DNA of 9,007 nucleotides from Pseudomonadota bacterium (GCA_023393575.1 JAEWKX010000124.1:1-9007); one strand, 5' to 3'. Counted from the first letter of the stretch, positions 1-8,242 are shown. Program-made: numbers and translations. Notes: generated by a model not told the origin, from the letters alone.

Positions 1-1096
1 CCCTCAGGAAGAGTTCGCCTCCAGGGCCGAAGGCCGACCCGGGCGCCAGCGCCACCTGGACCTTGTCGACGATGTCGAGAGCGGCTTGTCGGCTGTCGGT
101 GATGCCATCCACCTTCAGGAAGGCGTAAAGCGCGCCCTCGGGCTTCAGTGTCTCGACCCTGTTGGTCGCGATCAGCGCATCGCACAGGACATCGCGCGAC
201 GTCCGGGCACGTTCCACATTCTGCCGGACGAAGTCGTCCCCCCGATCGAGAGCGAGGACGCAGCCGCGCTGCAGAAACTGCGCCACGCCCGAATTGGAAT
301 ACTGGATCAGGTTCTCGATGACCTGTCCCATCTCCGGCGGCGCCACGAGCCAGCCGACCCGCCAGCCCGTCATCGACCAGTTCTTGGAAAACGAGTTCGC
401 GAAGATGATGCGGTCCCCGTCCTCCATGACGTCGAGAAAGGATGCCGCACGCGCGCCGTCGCCGTAATAGTAGAGCGCGTAGATCTCGTCGGCGACGATC
501 CAGATGCCGTGCCTGCGAGCGAGGGCGAGGATGGCAGCCAATTCATCCCTGGTCGCCGTCCAGCCGGTCGGATTGGACGGCGTATTGATGAACATCGCCC
601 TCGTCTTCGGCGTCACCAGCGCCTCCAGCCTGGCCAGATCGAGGGACCAGCCGCCATCGGCGAAATCCAGCGGAAGCGCCACCGCCTTGGCACCGCCCAG
701 TTCCACAGCCGCAACGATGTTCGGCCAGGCCGGCGAGAGGTAGATGAGCTCGTCCCCCGGCGAGGTGAGCGCCTGCACCGCGAGCATGATGGCGTGCATG
801 CCGGAGCCTGTGACGTAGAAATGTTCGCTGGGAAGCGAGATCGCAAAATGCCGGCGATAGTAGCGCGACAGCACCTCCCTCAGTTCGGGAATGCCCCGCT
901 GCCAGGTGTAGAAGGTCTCGCCCGCCAGGAGCGCCTCGCTGGCGGCCTGGTTGACGAAGTCCGGGGAAGGCAGGTCTCCCTCACCGGCCCAGAGCGGGAT
1001 GAGACCTTCCCGGCCCCGCGCATAGGTGATCACCTCCACGATACCGCTTTCGGGGGCGGCAAGCGCTCGCGGGCTGAGGCTCTCCAGTACCGACAT
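1..1096 (-). CDS. PLP-dependent class I/II aminotransferase (C-terminus cut by window edge)
   Basis: A pyridoxal-phosphate aminotransferase of fold type I (AspC/COG0436-like), cytosolic, moving an amino group between an amino acid and a 2-oxo acid. I translated the reverse strand: 365 codons are present and the gene runs off the left edge, so roughly the last 20-30 residues of a typical ~390-residue protein are missing. Visible motifs are GSGM (97-100, phosphate-binding loop), W124, NPTG (175-178), DEIY (203-206, Asp to the pyridine nitrogen), SFSK with Schiff-base Lys238, and RVGW with Arg246. The window ends just after Arg365 in the FLR motif, the expected carboxylate-binding arginine. ATG 1096 is preferred because GGAG lies nine bases upstream; an in-frame ATG at 1126 would add ten residues but has a poorer ribosome site. 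The gene lies 94 bases downstream of mscL on the same strand with no clear terminator between. Substrate cannot be told from sequence. Confidence 0.93.
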   Translation of the reverse strand, partial: MSVLESLSPRALAAPESGIVEVITYARGREGLIPLWAGEGDLPSPDFVNQAASEALLAGETFYTWQRGIPELREVLSRYYRRHFAISLPSEHFYVTGSGMHAIMLAVQALTSPGDELIYLSPAWPNIVAAVELGGAKAVALPLDFADGGWSLDLARLEALVTPKTRAMFINTPSNPTGWTATRDELAAILALARRHGIWIVADEIYALYYYGDGARAASFLDVMEDGDRIIFANSFSKNWSMTGWRVGWLVAPPEMGQVIENLIQYSNSGVAQFLQRGCVLALDRGDDFVRQNVERARTSRDVLCDALIATNRVETLKPEGALYAFLKVDGITDSRQAALDIVDKVQVALAPGSAFGPGGELFLR

Positions 1097-1190
1097 CAAA
1101 TCACTCTCCGTTTTGTCGTCCTTCATAGCTCGGCGGCGATCAGGAATCCCATGACAAACGGTGAGGCTGGCATCGATTTGAGTTATGGTA

Positions 1191-1619
1191 TCAGCGGGTC
1201 TTCAGGAGGTCGCGGATCTCGGTCAGCAGTTGCACGTCGGCGGGCGGCGGGGCAGGCGCTTCCTCGACCGGCTTCTTCTCCTCCGCCACCCTGATCCGGT
1301 TCACGGCCTTGACCATCAGGAAGATGATCCAGGCGAGGATCAGGAAGTTCAGGATCACCGTGACGAAGCTGCCGTAGGCAAACACTGCGCCCTGTTCCCG
1401 CGCGGCCGCCAGGGTGGGCGCCGTAACACCGGACGACAGCGGGATGAAGTAGTCCGAAAAATCGATGCCGCCGATAAGGGCACCCACCACGGGCATGATG
1501 ATGTCGTTGACCAGCGAATTGACGATACCCGTGAACGCTCCGCCGATGATGATACCGACGGCCAGGTCGATCACGTTGCCTTTGGCGATGAAAGAGCGAA
1601 ATTCGGAGACTACGGACAT
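1191..1619 (-). CDS. mscL: Large-conductance mechanosensitive channel MscL
   Basis: A pentameric inner-membrane channel that opens under membrane tension and releases solutes after hypo-osmotic shock. The 142-residue product is near the usual size (E. coli 136). It shows the whole family plan: an N-terminal amphipathic helix (SVVSEFRSF, 2-10), a pore-lining first membrane helix (about 15-45) with Leu19, Gly22 and Ile23 at the positions of the hydrophobic gate, a periplasmic loop, a second membrane helix (about 80-105, [18 protein letters not shown]), and a charged, proline-rich cytoplasmic tail ending in the conserved [10 protein letters not shown] bundle helix. Isoleucine at position 23 replaces the valine of E. 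coli, a conservative change. The start is fixed by homology to MSxxxEFRxF and by AAGGGAA at 1624-1630. The same frame is open far upstream, to 1853, but that extension crosses the divergent kinase gene and does not resemble MscL. It is transcribed divergently from the kinase. Confidence 0.98.
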   Translation of the reverse strand: MSVVSEFRSFIAKGNVIDLAVGIIIGGAFTGIVNSLVNDIIMPVVGALIGGIDFSDYFIPLSSGVTAPTLAAAREQGAVFAYGSFVTVILNFLILAWIIFLMVKAVNRIRVAEEKKPVEEAPAPPPADVQLLTEIRDLLKTR

Positions 1620-1706
1620 GGCGTTCCCTTTCTGAACCGACGGCATTACACGAAGATGTGGCGCGGTGCCCTTCCGGCAAGCGACGAGCCGACCCGCCCC
1701 TTGGAC

Positions 1707-1735
1707 TTTATGCCAAGATCGCGCTGATTTCCAAG
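1707..1735 (-). promoter_or_regulatory. Candidate promoter for mscL
   Basis: On the minus strand CTTGGA (1730-1735) and CATAAA (1707-1712) are separated by 17 bases. They resemble the alphaproteobacterial housekeeping -35 (CTTGAC) and -10 elements, with four of six matches each to the general consensus. A transcript would start near 1700 and carry a leader of about 80 bases before mscL. This is pattern matching only; GC-rich intergenic DNA gives chance matches. Confidence 0.3.
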
Positions 1736-1777
1736 CCTTCAGTTTTGACCTATGGTCTCGTTGAGACGCGGCGGAGC

Positions 1778-1784
1778 GGAGGAG
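1778..1784 (+). promoter_or_regulatory. Ribosome binding site that fixes the kinase start
   Basis: GGAGGAG lies just ahead of ATG 1787, with a purine-rich run (GCGGAG, 1771-1776) before it. The frame is open back to an ATG at 1658, but the extra 43 residues would be hydrophilic and arginine-rich, unlike the hydrophobic [12 protein letters not shown] start expected for this family. The site therefore favours 1787, although its spacing to the ATG is short. Confidence 0.6.
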
Positions 1785-1786
1785 AC

Positions 1787-4700
1787 ATGCTTCCAGCCTG
1801 GCTGATATTCCTGTCGGCATTCGGCTACATCCTGCTGCTGTTCGCAGTGGCAAGCTACGGCGATCGCCGGAGCAGGCTGATGGGCGTCCCGGAACGGGGC
1901 CGCCCGGCGGTCTACGCCCTGAGCCTGGCGATCTACTGCACCTCGTGGACGTATTTCGGCGGCGTGGGCCTGGCCTCGCAACGCGGCCTGGAGTTCACCG
2001 GGATCTATATCGGCCCGATCCTGGCGTTTACGCTCGGCATGCCGGTCATCCGGCGGATCGTCGAACTGGCCAAGGCCGAGAAGCTGACGTCGGTCGCCGA
2101 CTTCGTGGCGGCACGCTACGGCAAGAACCCCGCGGTGGCGATGATCGTGGCGGTGATCTCCCTCATCGGCGCCATTCCCTACATCGCCCTTCAACTGAAG
2201 GCGGTATCGAGTTCCGTTGCGGCCATGGTCGACGCGTCCGCCTACGGGATCGGCAGCGGCGATCTGTACTTCATCGACCTAGCGCTGATCGTGACGGTGC
2301 TGATGGCCTGCTTCGCCGTGGTGTTCGGCACCCGCCACACCGACGCGACCGAGCACCAGGACGGGCTGATCCTGGCTGTGGCGATGGAATCCGTCGTCAA
2401 GCTGCTGGCGTTCGCAACGGTGGGGATCACGGTTCTCTATTTCCTTTTCGACGGGCCGGCCGAGCTTTGGGAGCGCGCCTCCGGCAACCTGCTTGTCGCC
2501 TCCGCACTGTCCTACGAGACACCGGCAAGCCGCTGGATCCTGCTGATCCTTCTATCCGCCTTCGCGATCATCATGCTGCCGCGGCAGTTCCACGTCACCG
2601 TCGTGGAGAACCGCACCGCGCGGGAACTGAAGACGGCGGGCTTCCTCTTGCCGCTCTATCTGGTGGCCATCAACATCTTCGTCCTGCCCATCGCGATCGC
2701 CGGGATCATCCAGTTCGGCGGTACCGGGAACGCGGATCTCTACGTCCTGCTCCTTCCGCTTGCGAACGAGATGCCGGTGGTGTCGCTGATCGCCTTCATC
2801 GGCGGTTTCTCGGCGGCCACGGCAATGGTGATCGTCGCGTCGGTCGCGCTGTCGATCATGGTTTCGAACGACATCGTGATGCCCGTCCTGCTGCGCCGCA
2901 AGCTGATGCGGCGTTCCGTCCATCGGGCCGACTTCACCAAGACCTTGCTGCGGGTCCGGCGTGCGGCGATCATCGGCGTACTCGTGCTCGGCTATGCCTA
3001 TTACCGGGCGGCCGACAGTGAATCCGGGCTCGCCTCGATCGGGCTTTTGGCCTTCGCGGCCATCGCCCAGACGGCTCCGTGTCTCCTGGGCGGTCTCGTC
3101 TGGCGCCGTGCAAACGCCCGCGGAGCAATCCTCGGCATGTCGCTCGGCTTTCTGGCCTGGGCCTATCTTCTGCTGGTCCCAAGCCTCGGTGGCCCGGACA
3201 ATTCCCATATAGCCGCGGTCGTCCTCAATTTCCTCTTCCCCGGCACCGGGCTTTTCTCCGGAACCGAGATCGATCCGCTGGTCACCGCCACGCTCTTCAG
3301 CCTCGGCGTCAACGGCCTCGCCTTCGTCCTGGGATCGCTGTCGCGCAACCCCAGCCCGGTGGAACGCATTCAGGCGGGAATATTCGTCAAGCGGCGACGC
3401 CGGTCGCAGTTCGCGACGCGCGGCTGGAAGACGCGGGTCAGCGTCGGCGACCTCAAGACCACGATCGCCCGTTATCTTGGCGAGGAACGCATGGAACGTT
3501 CCTTCGCCAACTATGCACAGGCCGGGGGGCGGCGGCTGGAGGACGACCAGCCGGCCGACATGGGCCTGGTCCATTTCTCGGAACAGCTTCTGGGCAGTGC
3601 CATCGGCTCCTCTTCCGCCCGGCTCGTCCTGTCGCTCATCCTCCAGAAGGCCGAGGACACGAATTCCGACACTGCCTGGCTGCTCGACCAGGCGAGCGAG
3701 GCACTGCAGTACAACCAGGACATGCTGCAGACCGCCCTGTCGCAGATGGACCAGGGAATCGCGGTCTTCGACAGCTCCTACTGCCTGACCATCTGGAACA
3801 GGCGTTTCCGCAACCTGCTCGACCTGCCGGAGCAGGCAGGCCAGGTCGGTTTTCCGCTTGCCGATATCGTCGCGATGCTGTCGGAGCGCGGCGACATCCG
3901 ACCGGATGAGCGAGGCGACGTGATCCGACAGTTCCAGACCCTCGATGCGCCCTTCTCCCTCGTCGTGGCTGGCGGCAAGCGGATCATCGAGGTGAGGTCA
4001 AACGCCATGCCGGACAAGGGGATCGTGGCGACCCTCACCGATATAACCGAACGCGTCGCCGCCGACCGGGCCCTGAAGCAGGCGAACGAGACCCTGGAAC
4101 AACGGGTCGAGGAGCGGACGGCCGAATTGACGCGGGTCAACCGCGAACTGGCCGAGGCGCGCGCCGCGGCGGAGGAAGCGAATATCGGCAAGACGCGCTT
4201 CTTCGCGGCCGCGGGACATGACATCCTGCAACCGCTGAATGCCGCCCGCCTCTATTCTTCCGCCCTGGTGGAGCGCTTGGGCGCGTCCGAAAACAGCGCA
4301 CTGGTTCGCAACATCGATTCGGCCCTGGAGTCGGTGGAGACGATCCTCGGCGCCGTTCTCGACATCTCACGGCTGGATACCGGCGCCATGAAGCCGCGCA
4401 TCACATCCGTGCCGATGGACGAGCTTTTGCGTCGCATCGAGACCGATTTCGCGCCGATGGCACGGGAAAAGAACCTGGAGTTCGTCGTGGTGCCGAGTTC
4501 CGTCCGGGTCCGGTCCGACGTGAACCTCCTGCGCCGGCTGGTGCAGAACCTGGTATCCAACGCCATCAAGTACACGATCGACGGGAAGATCCTGATCGGC
4601 GCCCGGCGCCGCGGCAGCGATGTCGTCATCGAAGTGCTCGATTCCGGGATCGGCATCCCGGCGACCAAGTTCCGCACCGTCTTCAAGGAATTCGCGCGTC

Positions 4701-5296
4701 TGGACGAAGGCGCCCGCACCGCCTCCGGCCTCGGTCTCGGGCTGTCGATCGTCGATCGCATTTCGCGCGTCCTCAACCATCCGGTCGAGCTGTCCTCGAC
4801 CCCCGGGAGAGGCACCATCTTCCGGGTGCGCCTGCCGCGCGACCTGAGTTCGCCCCATGCGGTGCGCGTGGCGGAGCGGCCGGAGCGGCGGCGGCGCTCT
4901 CAGCCGCTCAATGGCCTGCGGGTTCTGTGCATCGATAACGAACCGAAAATCCTGGAGGGCATGACGTTGCTCATATCCGGTTGGGGATGTGTGGTCGGCC
5001 AGGCGGGCTCGCTTGATGATTTGGAGACCATCATCGAGGCCGCGGAAGTTCCGCCGGAAGTGATCGTCGCCGACTTTCACCTGGACAGCGGAAACGGCGT
5101 AGAGGCCGTTCTCCGGCTCCGCCAGGCGTACGGCTCGGGGATTCCGGCCCTGCTCGTCACGGCCGATCGCTCCGCCGAGGTTCGGGCGGAGGCGGAACGG
5201 CACGACATTGCCCTGCAGCACAAGCCGGTGCGTCCGGCGGCCCTGCGCGCCTACCTGACGCAGGTGGCCGGCATCAAGCGGATCGCCGCCGAATAA
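1787..5296 (+). CDS. SLC5-fused hybrid sensor histidine kinase/response regulator (CbrA/CrbS type)
   Basis: An inner-membrane two-component sensor of 1169 residues. Domains in order: a sodium:solute symporter (SLC5) region, about 1-520, with 13 hydrophobic segments and the signatures [11 protein letters not shown] and [10 protein letters not shown]; a STAC-like linker, about 550-635; a PAS domain of the PAS_7 kind, about 646-760; a coiled coil, about 757-800; HisKA with phospho-acceptor His811 in GHDILQPLN; HATPase with N-box Asn925, G1 box DSGIGIP (952-958) and G2 box GLGLGLS (981-987); and a receiver, about 1046-1160, with Asp1050, phospho-acceptor Asp1096, Thr1125 and Lys1146. All catalytic boxes are present, so it should be active. 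Relatives sense or import nutrients (CbrA with histidine; CrbS controlling acetyl-CoA synthetase via CrbR). The receiver suggests a phosphorelay or self-control, with the output regulator elsewhere. No partner regulator or transport gene is adjacent. Its ligand is unknown; calling it CrbS itself would be inference. Confidence 0.95.
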   Translation: MLPAWLIFLSAFGYILLLFAVASYGDRRSRLMGVPERGRPAVYALSLAIYCTSWTYFGGVGLASQRGLEFTGIYIGPILAFTLGMPVIRRIVELAKAEKLTSVADFVAARYGKNPAVAMIVAVISLIGAIPYIALQLKAVSSSVAAMVDASAYGIGSGDLYFIDLALIVTVLMACFAVVFGTRHTDATEHQDGLILAVAMESVVKLLAFATVGITVLYFLFDGPAELWERASGNLLVASALSYETPASRWILLILLSAFAIIMLPRQFHVTVVENRTARELKTAGFLLPLYLVAINIFVLPIAIAGIIQFGGTGNADLYVLLLPLANEMPVVSLIAFIGGFSAATAMVIVASVALSIMVSNDIVMPVLLRRKLMRRSVHRADFTKTLLRVRRAAIIGVLVLGYAYYRAADSESGLASIGLLAFAAIAQTAPCLLGGLVWRRANARGAILGMSLGFLAWAYLLLVPSLGGPDNSHIAAVVLNFLFPGTGLFSGTEIDPLVTATLFSLGVNGLAFVLGSLSRNPSPVERIQAGIFVKRRRRSQFATRGWKTRVSVGDLKTTIARYLGEERMERSFANYAQAGGRRLEDDQPADMGLVHFSEQLLGSAIGSSSARLVLSLILQKAEDTNSDTAWLLDQASEALQYNQDMLQTALSQMDQGIAVFDSSYCLTIWNRRFRNLLDLPEQAGQVGFPLADIVAMLSERGDIRPDERGDVIRQFQTLDAPFSLVVAGGKRIIEVRSNAMPDKGIVATLTDITERVAADRALKQANETLEQRVEERTAELTRVNRELAEARAAAEEANIGKTRFFAAAGHDILQPLNAARLYSSALVERLGASENSALVRNIDSALESVETILGAVLDISRLDTGAMKPRITSVPMDELLRRIETDFAPMAREKNLEFVVVPSSVRVRSDVNLLRRLVQNLVSNAIKYTIDGKILIGARRRGSDVVIEVLDSGIGIPATKFRTVFKEFARLDEGARTASGLGLGLSIVDRISRVLNHPVELSSTPGRGTIFRVRLPRDLSSPHAVRVAERPERRRRSQPLNGLRVLCIDNEPKILEGMTLLISGWGCVVGQAGSLDDLETIIEAAEVPPEVIVADFHLDSGNGVEAVLRLRQAYGSGIPALLVTADRSAEVRAEAERHDIALQHKPVRPAALRAYLTQVAGIKRIAAE

Positions 5297-5471
5297 GTCC
5301 TTCCGTTCATGTCGCAGTCATGCGGCTTCTTCTATCATCGCCAGGCCTATCACGTCCGACGGAACCCTCCGGCTTTTCGTCGCGTTTAGGCGCGTGACAT
5401 CCTGGCCCGCAGAGGCCTTACGGACCGTGCGACCCAAGCGCATCGGGACGGTAGAACGGAGACCGCAACCG
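5297..5471 (+). other. Intergenic interval between kinase and opgC genes
   Basis: This 175-base gap is the longest non-coding stretch in the window. It holds the weak hairpin near 5303-5325 and a second inverted repeat, CGACG (5357-5361) with CGTCG (5378-5382). Inside the latter, CGGA/TCCG (5360-5363 with 5368-5371) forms a four-pair stem followed by GCTTTT. I see no convincing promoter for opgC, although the gap is large enough for one, and no small RNA gene. The opgC frame is open from an ATG at 5394, but I treat that stretch as untranslated. Confidence 0.4.
5303..5333 (+). terminator. Weak candidate terminator after the kinase gene
   Basis: Seven bases past the kinase stop, CCG-TT-CATG pairs with CATGCGG (5303-5311 with 5319-5325) as a seven-pair stem with a two-base bulge and a seven-base loop. 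It is followed by CTTCTTCT. The stem is short and the tail is pyrimidine-rich but not a clean T-run, so this is only suggestive. Confidence 0.25.
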
Positions 5472-6680
5472 ATGAAACGGTTTGACCTCATTGATGGTAT
5501 GCGAGGCTATTTTCTCGTCTTCATGCTGATCAACCACCTGATCTTTGCGGGCGGCTACTGGCTCGTCAAAATCAACCACAACCAGCTTGCCTTCGTGGAG
5601 GATGCCCAGGGATTCGTCTTCCTGTCCGGTCTCCTCATCGGCATGGTCTATGCACGCAAGATGATGAAGAACGGCTATGCCGCCGGGCGGCAGGCTATTT
5701 ATTCCCGCGCCTTCGAACTCTACCGCTATGCGATGGGCATCGTGATCGCCGTGCTCGCCGCGCAGATGATCCTGCCGGAAGCCTATACCGTCTGGTACAA
5801 CTGGCTGGGCTACACGACCTTCGACGATCCCGTGCGCCTGGCGGCCATCGCGACGTTCCTGTTCCAGCCGACATTCATGGACATCCTGCCGCAGTACATC
5901 GTCTACATGCTGTTCGCGCCGATGCTGGTGAAGCTCGTGCTGGAGGACAAGTGGCACTACGTGCTGGCGGGCTCGCTCACCCGGTGGATGGCTGGGCAGT
6001 TGGGCCTGCAGCGCATCGCCACCGAGCCGCTGAACCAACTCGTGATGGGCCCCGACGACCAGGGCATCCGGGTCAGCTTCAACCTGCTCGGCTGGCAGAT
6101 CGTCTTCTATTCGGGCCTTGTCCTGGGGGCAATGACCTCGACGAACAAGATCGACTGGAGCCGGATTCTCACGCCGGAAAACACGTTCATCCCGAAGATG
6201 GCCCTGATCGTCACGCTGTTCTTCCTGCCGCTGAGGATCATGACCGCAAACGGGCTCATGCCGGACTTCATGCTCGGCAAGTTCGCCTCGATGGAGATCC
6301 GCGCGGATTTCGGTCCGGTCTATCTCCTGAACTTCCTGGCGGTTGCAGCCTTGGTCACCTGGCTTCTCGTCGCCGGGCCGAAGCATCCCTCGGCCATCGT
6401 GCAGAAGGCGGCCGGCGTGCTGACCTGGGTGTTCTCGCTGAAATTCCTGCAATTGATCGGCCGCCACTCGCTCTATGTCTACGTGTGGCACGTCGCGATC
6501 GTCTACGCCGTCTACTACTTCGACGGCCGCACGCCGGAACTGAGCCAGCTGACCAAGACCGCCATCGCCTTTGTCGGCGTCGCGCTTCTGGCGCTCCCCG
6601 CGATCTGGCGGGAACGGGAGAAGTTCTTCGGAGCCCCGGCCGGACCGGCCATCAAGACGCAGACGAAACCGGCCCGCTGA
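5472..6680 (+). CDS. opgC: OpgC-family membrane acyltransferase
   Basis: A 402-residue multi-pass inner-membrane protein of the OpgC family, related to acyltransferase-3 proteins. The characterised E. coli OpgC adds succinyl groups to osmoregulated periplasmic glucans; relatives in alphaproteobacteria are numerous and their acceptors are often unknown. The N-terminal FDLIDGMRGYFLVFMLINHL with Asp9, Arg11 and His22 matches the family's conserved first helix (D-x-R-G...H). LPQYIVYMLFAP lies mid-protein, and IGRHSLYVYVWHV is the usual late helix. About ten hydrophobic segments are visible, ending in a short basic tail. Length matches E. coli OpgC (385). ATG 5472 is chosen because homology starts at KRFDLIDG and GGAG sits ten bases upstream; an in-frame ATG at 5394 would add 26 arginine-rich residues. 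No glucan synthase (ndvB/opgH) lies in the window, so the acceptor is inferred from family only. It may be transcribed separately from the kinase. Confidence 0.85.
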   Translation: MKRFDLIDGMRGYFLVFMLINHLIFAGGYWLVKINHNQLAFVEDAQGFVFLSGLLIGMVYARKMMKNGYAAGRQAIYSRAFELYRYAMGIVIAVLAAQMILPEAYTVWYNWLGYTTFDDPVRLAAIATFLFQPTFMDILPQYIVYMLFAPMLVKLVLEDKWHYVLAGSLTRWMAGQLGLQRIATEPLNQLVMGPDDQGIRVSFNLLGWQIVFYSGLVLGAMTSTNKIDWSRILTPENTFIPKMALIVTLFFLPLRIMTANGLMPDFMLGKFASMEIRADFGPVYLLNFLAVAALVTWLLVAGPKHPSAIVQKAAGVLTWVFSLKFLQLIGRHSLYVYVWHVAIVYAVYYFDGRTPELSQLTKTAIAFVGVALLALPAIWREREKFFGAPAGPAIKTQTKPAR

Positions 6681-6688
6681 TCCCGTAA

Positions 6689-6716
6689 GGGGTGGTGATC
6701 CTCAGGTCACCGCCCC
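6689..6716 (+). terminator. Hairpin between convergent opgC and dehydratase genes
   Basis: GGGGTGGTGATC (6689-6700) pairs with GGTCACCGCCCC (6705-6716) around a CTCA tetraloop. The plus-strand transcript forms 12 pairs, two of them G-U. It starts nine bases past the opgC stop and includes the stop codon and final codons of the dehydratase gene on the other strand. No T-run follows on the plus strand, so if it terminates it is non-canonical or protects 3' ends. On the minus strand the two G-U pairs become A-C mismatches, leaving a weaker stem. Confidence 0.5.
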
Positions 6717-8234
6717 GATCTGCCACGGCACGAACTCGTTGTCGCCGTAGTCGTAGATCTCGCTCAGCGTCTTCCTGCCGGACGCGACGGCGATAATGTC
6801 CTCGAAAATCCGCTGCCCTGATTCCTCGATGGTCTCCTCGCCGGTGACGATACCGCCGCAGTTGATATCCATGTCCTCCTTCATGTGTTCGTACATTTCG
6901 GAGTTCGTGGCGATCTTGATGCAGGGCGAGGGCTTGAAGCCGGAAACGGAGCCGCGGCCGGTCGTGAAACAGATGACGTTGCAGCCGCCGGCCACCTGGC
7001 CGGTGACCGCCACCGGATCGTATCCGGGCGTATCCATGAACACGAAGCCCTGTTCCGTCACCGGCTCGGCGAACTCGTAGACGGCCTTGAGCGGCATGGA
7101 GCCGCCCTTGGCGACGGCGCCCAGCGATGTTTCCAGAATGGTCGTCAGGCCGCCCAGCTTGTTGCCGTGCGACGGGTTGTTGTTCAACTCGTCGCCGTTG
7201 CGGGCGGTATAGTCCCGCCACCAGTCGATCCGTTGCAGGAGTTTCTCCGCGACCGCCGGCGTCACCGCCCGGCGCGTCAGGAGATGCTCCGCGCCATAGA
7301 TCTCCGGTGTCTCCGACAGCACGGTCGTGCCGCCGTTCCGGACGATGAGATCCGAGGCGTAGCCGAGCGCGGGATTGGCCGAGATTCCGGAATAACCATC
7401 GGAGCCGCCGCATTCCAATGCCAGCTTCAGCTTCGACAGAGGCTGCGGCGTGCGCACCGCCGCGTTGACGCCCGGCAGCATCTCCTTGATGATGGCGATC
7501 GCCGCGTCGATGGTCTTCCGGGTCCCTCCGTGCTGCTGGATCGTCATGGTCCGCAGGCGGTCACCCTCCTCCATCCGGTAATGTTCGAGGATGGGAGCGA
7601 TCTGGTTCGTCTCGCAGCCCAGCCCGATCATCAGGATCCCGCCGAAATTCGGATGCTTGGCATAGCCCTGGATGGTGCGGATCAGGACGCGGTAGCCTTC
7701 CGACTTGTTGTTGAGCGCGCAGCCCGTGCCGTGCGTCAGCGCCACGACGCCGTCGATATTGTCGAAACCGTCCAGCCCGCCCATGCGGTTGAAGTAATCG
7801 GCAATGTAGCGGGTGACGGTGGCGGAACAGTTCACCGACGAGATGATGCCGATATAGTTGCGGGTGCCGGCACCGCCGAAGCCGCGGTCGTAGCCCATGA
7901 AGGTACGCCGCTCGCTTTCCGGCAGCATACCCTTCTCTTCCACGTCGACGCTGAACTGGTGCTCGTGCTCCGATGGCAGCATGGCGAGGTTGTGCAGGTG
8001 CACGTGGCTGCCCGGCTCGATGTCCTGGGTCGCGACGCCGATCACCTGGCCGTATTTCTTCACCTCGGCACCTTCCGCAATCCGCCGGAGCGCGACCTTG
8101 TGGCCGCGGCCGATCAGTTCGCGTGCAACGAGATCGCCATGACCGACGAGGTTTCCCGGCTGGACGGAGCGGCGCACGACGCCGACGTCATCGGCGGGGT
8201 TGAGAATGATGAGGGGTGATACGATGGCATCCAT
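6702..8234 (-). CDS. UxaA/GarD-family sugar-acid dehydratase (altronate dehydratase-like)
   Basis: A cytosolic, metal-dependent hydro-lyase of the UxaA/GarD family. Members remove water from aldonic or aldaric acids; UxaA turns D-altronate into 2-keto-3-deoxygluconate, and GarD acts on galactarate. The product has 510 residues, full family length. An N-terminal SAF domain (about 1-85) ends in the H-V-H-L-H-N motif (His77, His79, His81, Asn82). A linker leads to the catalytic part, with GTRNYIGI (123-130), HGTGC (168-172), GLGCETNQ (204-211), ECGGSDG (274-280), NPSHGNKLGG (353-362), TTGRGSV (424-430) and DINCGG (456-461). Cys172, Cys207, Cys275 and Cys459 are candidate metal or active-site residues. 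The start at 8234 is set by GGAGGAGG eight bases upstream; an in-frame ATG at 8270 would add 12 residues and swallow that site. It lies 50 bases downstream of a GntR regulator, a typical pairing in hexuronate catabolism. Altronate is the likeliest substrate by resemblance, but not proven. Confidence 0.93.
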   Translation of the reverse strand: MDAIVSPLIILNPADDVGVVRRSVQPGNLVGHGDLVARELIGRGHKVALRRIAEGAEVKKYGQVIGVATQDIEPGSHVHLHNLAMLPSEHEHQFSVDVEEKGMLPESERRTFMGYDRGFGGAGTRNYIGIISSVNCSATVTRYIADYFNRMGGLDGFDNIDGVVALTHGTGCALNNKSEGYRVLIRTIQGYAKHPNFGGILMIGLGCETNQIAPILEHYRMEEGDRLRTMTIQQHGGTRKTIDAAIAIIKEMLPGVNAAVRTPQPLSKLKLALECGGSDGYSGISANPALGYASDLIVRNGGTTVLSETPEIYGAEHLLTRRAVTPAVAEKLLQRIDWWRDYTARNGDELNNNPSHGNKLGGLTTILETSLGAVAKGGSMPLKAVYEFAEPVTEQGFVFMDTPGYDPVAVTGQVAGGCNVICFTTGRGSVSGFKPSPCIKIATNSEMYEHMKEDMDINCGGIVTGEETIEESGQRIFEDIIAVASGRKTLSEIYDYGDNEFVPWQIGAVT

Positions 8235-8242
8235 GTCTGTTT

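Noticed and set aside
86..1294. 402-codon open frame on the plus strand
   Set aside because: It lies opposite the aminotransferase and runs into mscL; the protein is rich in R, G and H with no family resemblance. The reverse-strand translation carries all aminotransferase motifs, so this is a GC-driven antisense shadow.
1183..1680. 165-codon minus-strand frame overlapping mscL
   Set aside because: It is out of frame with mscL, which matches its family from start to end; low-complexity R/H/G product.
1658..1786. Possible 43-residue N-terminal extension of the kinase
   Set aside because: The extension is basic and hydrophilic, overlaps the candidate mscL promoter and has no clear ribosome site, while ATG 1787 begins the first membrane helix right after GGAGGAG.
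2552..3574. 340-codon antisense frame within the kinase gene
   Set aside because: It is opposite the SLC5 and STAC regions, highly charged and without domain signs; the plus-strand frame is continuous and conserved across it.
4367..5221. 284-codon antisense frame within the kinase gene
   Set aside because: It is opposite the ATPase and receiver domains, whose catalytic boxes are all intact on the plus strand; it is a shadow frame.
5394..5471. Possible 26-residue N-terminal extension of OpgC
   Set aside because: It is arginine-rich with no family resemblance; conserved sequence begins at KRFDLIDG and a ribosome site precedes ATG 5472.
5418..6491. 357-codon antisense frame opposite opgC
   Set aside because: It is composed mainly of charged residues and is the complement of a hydrophobic membrane protein gene, a familiar artefact.
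6885..8219. 444-codon open frame on the plus strand
   Set aside because: It is wholly antisense to the conserved dehydratase gene, with composition typical of shadow frames (many R, D, H, V) and no recognisable domain.
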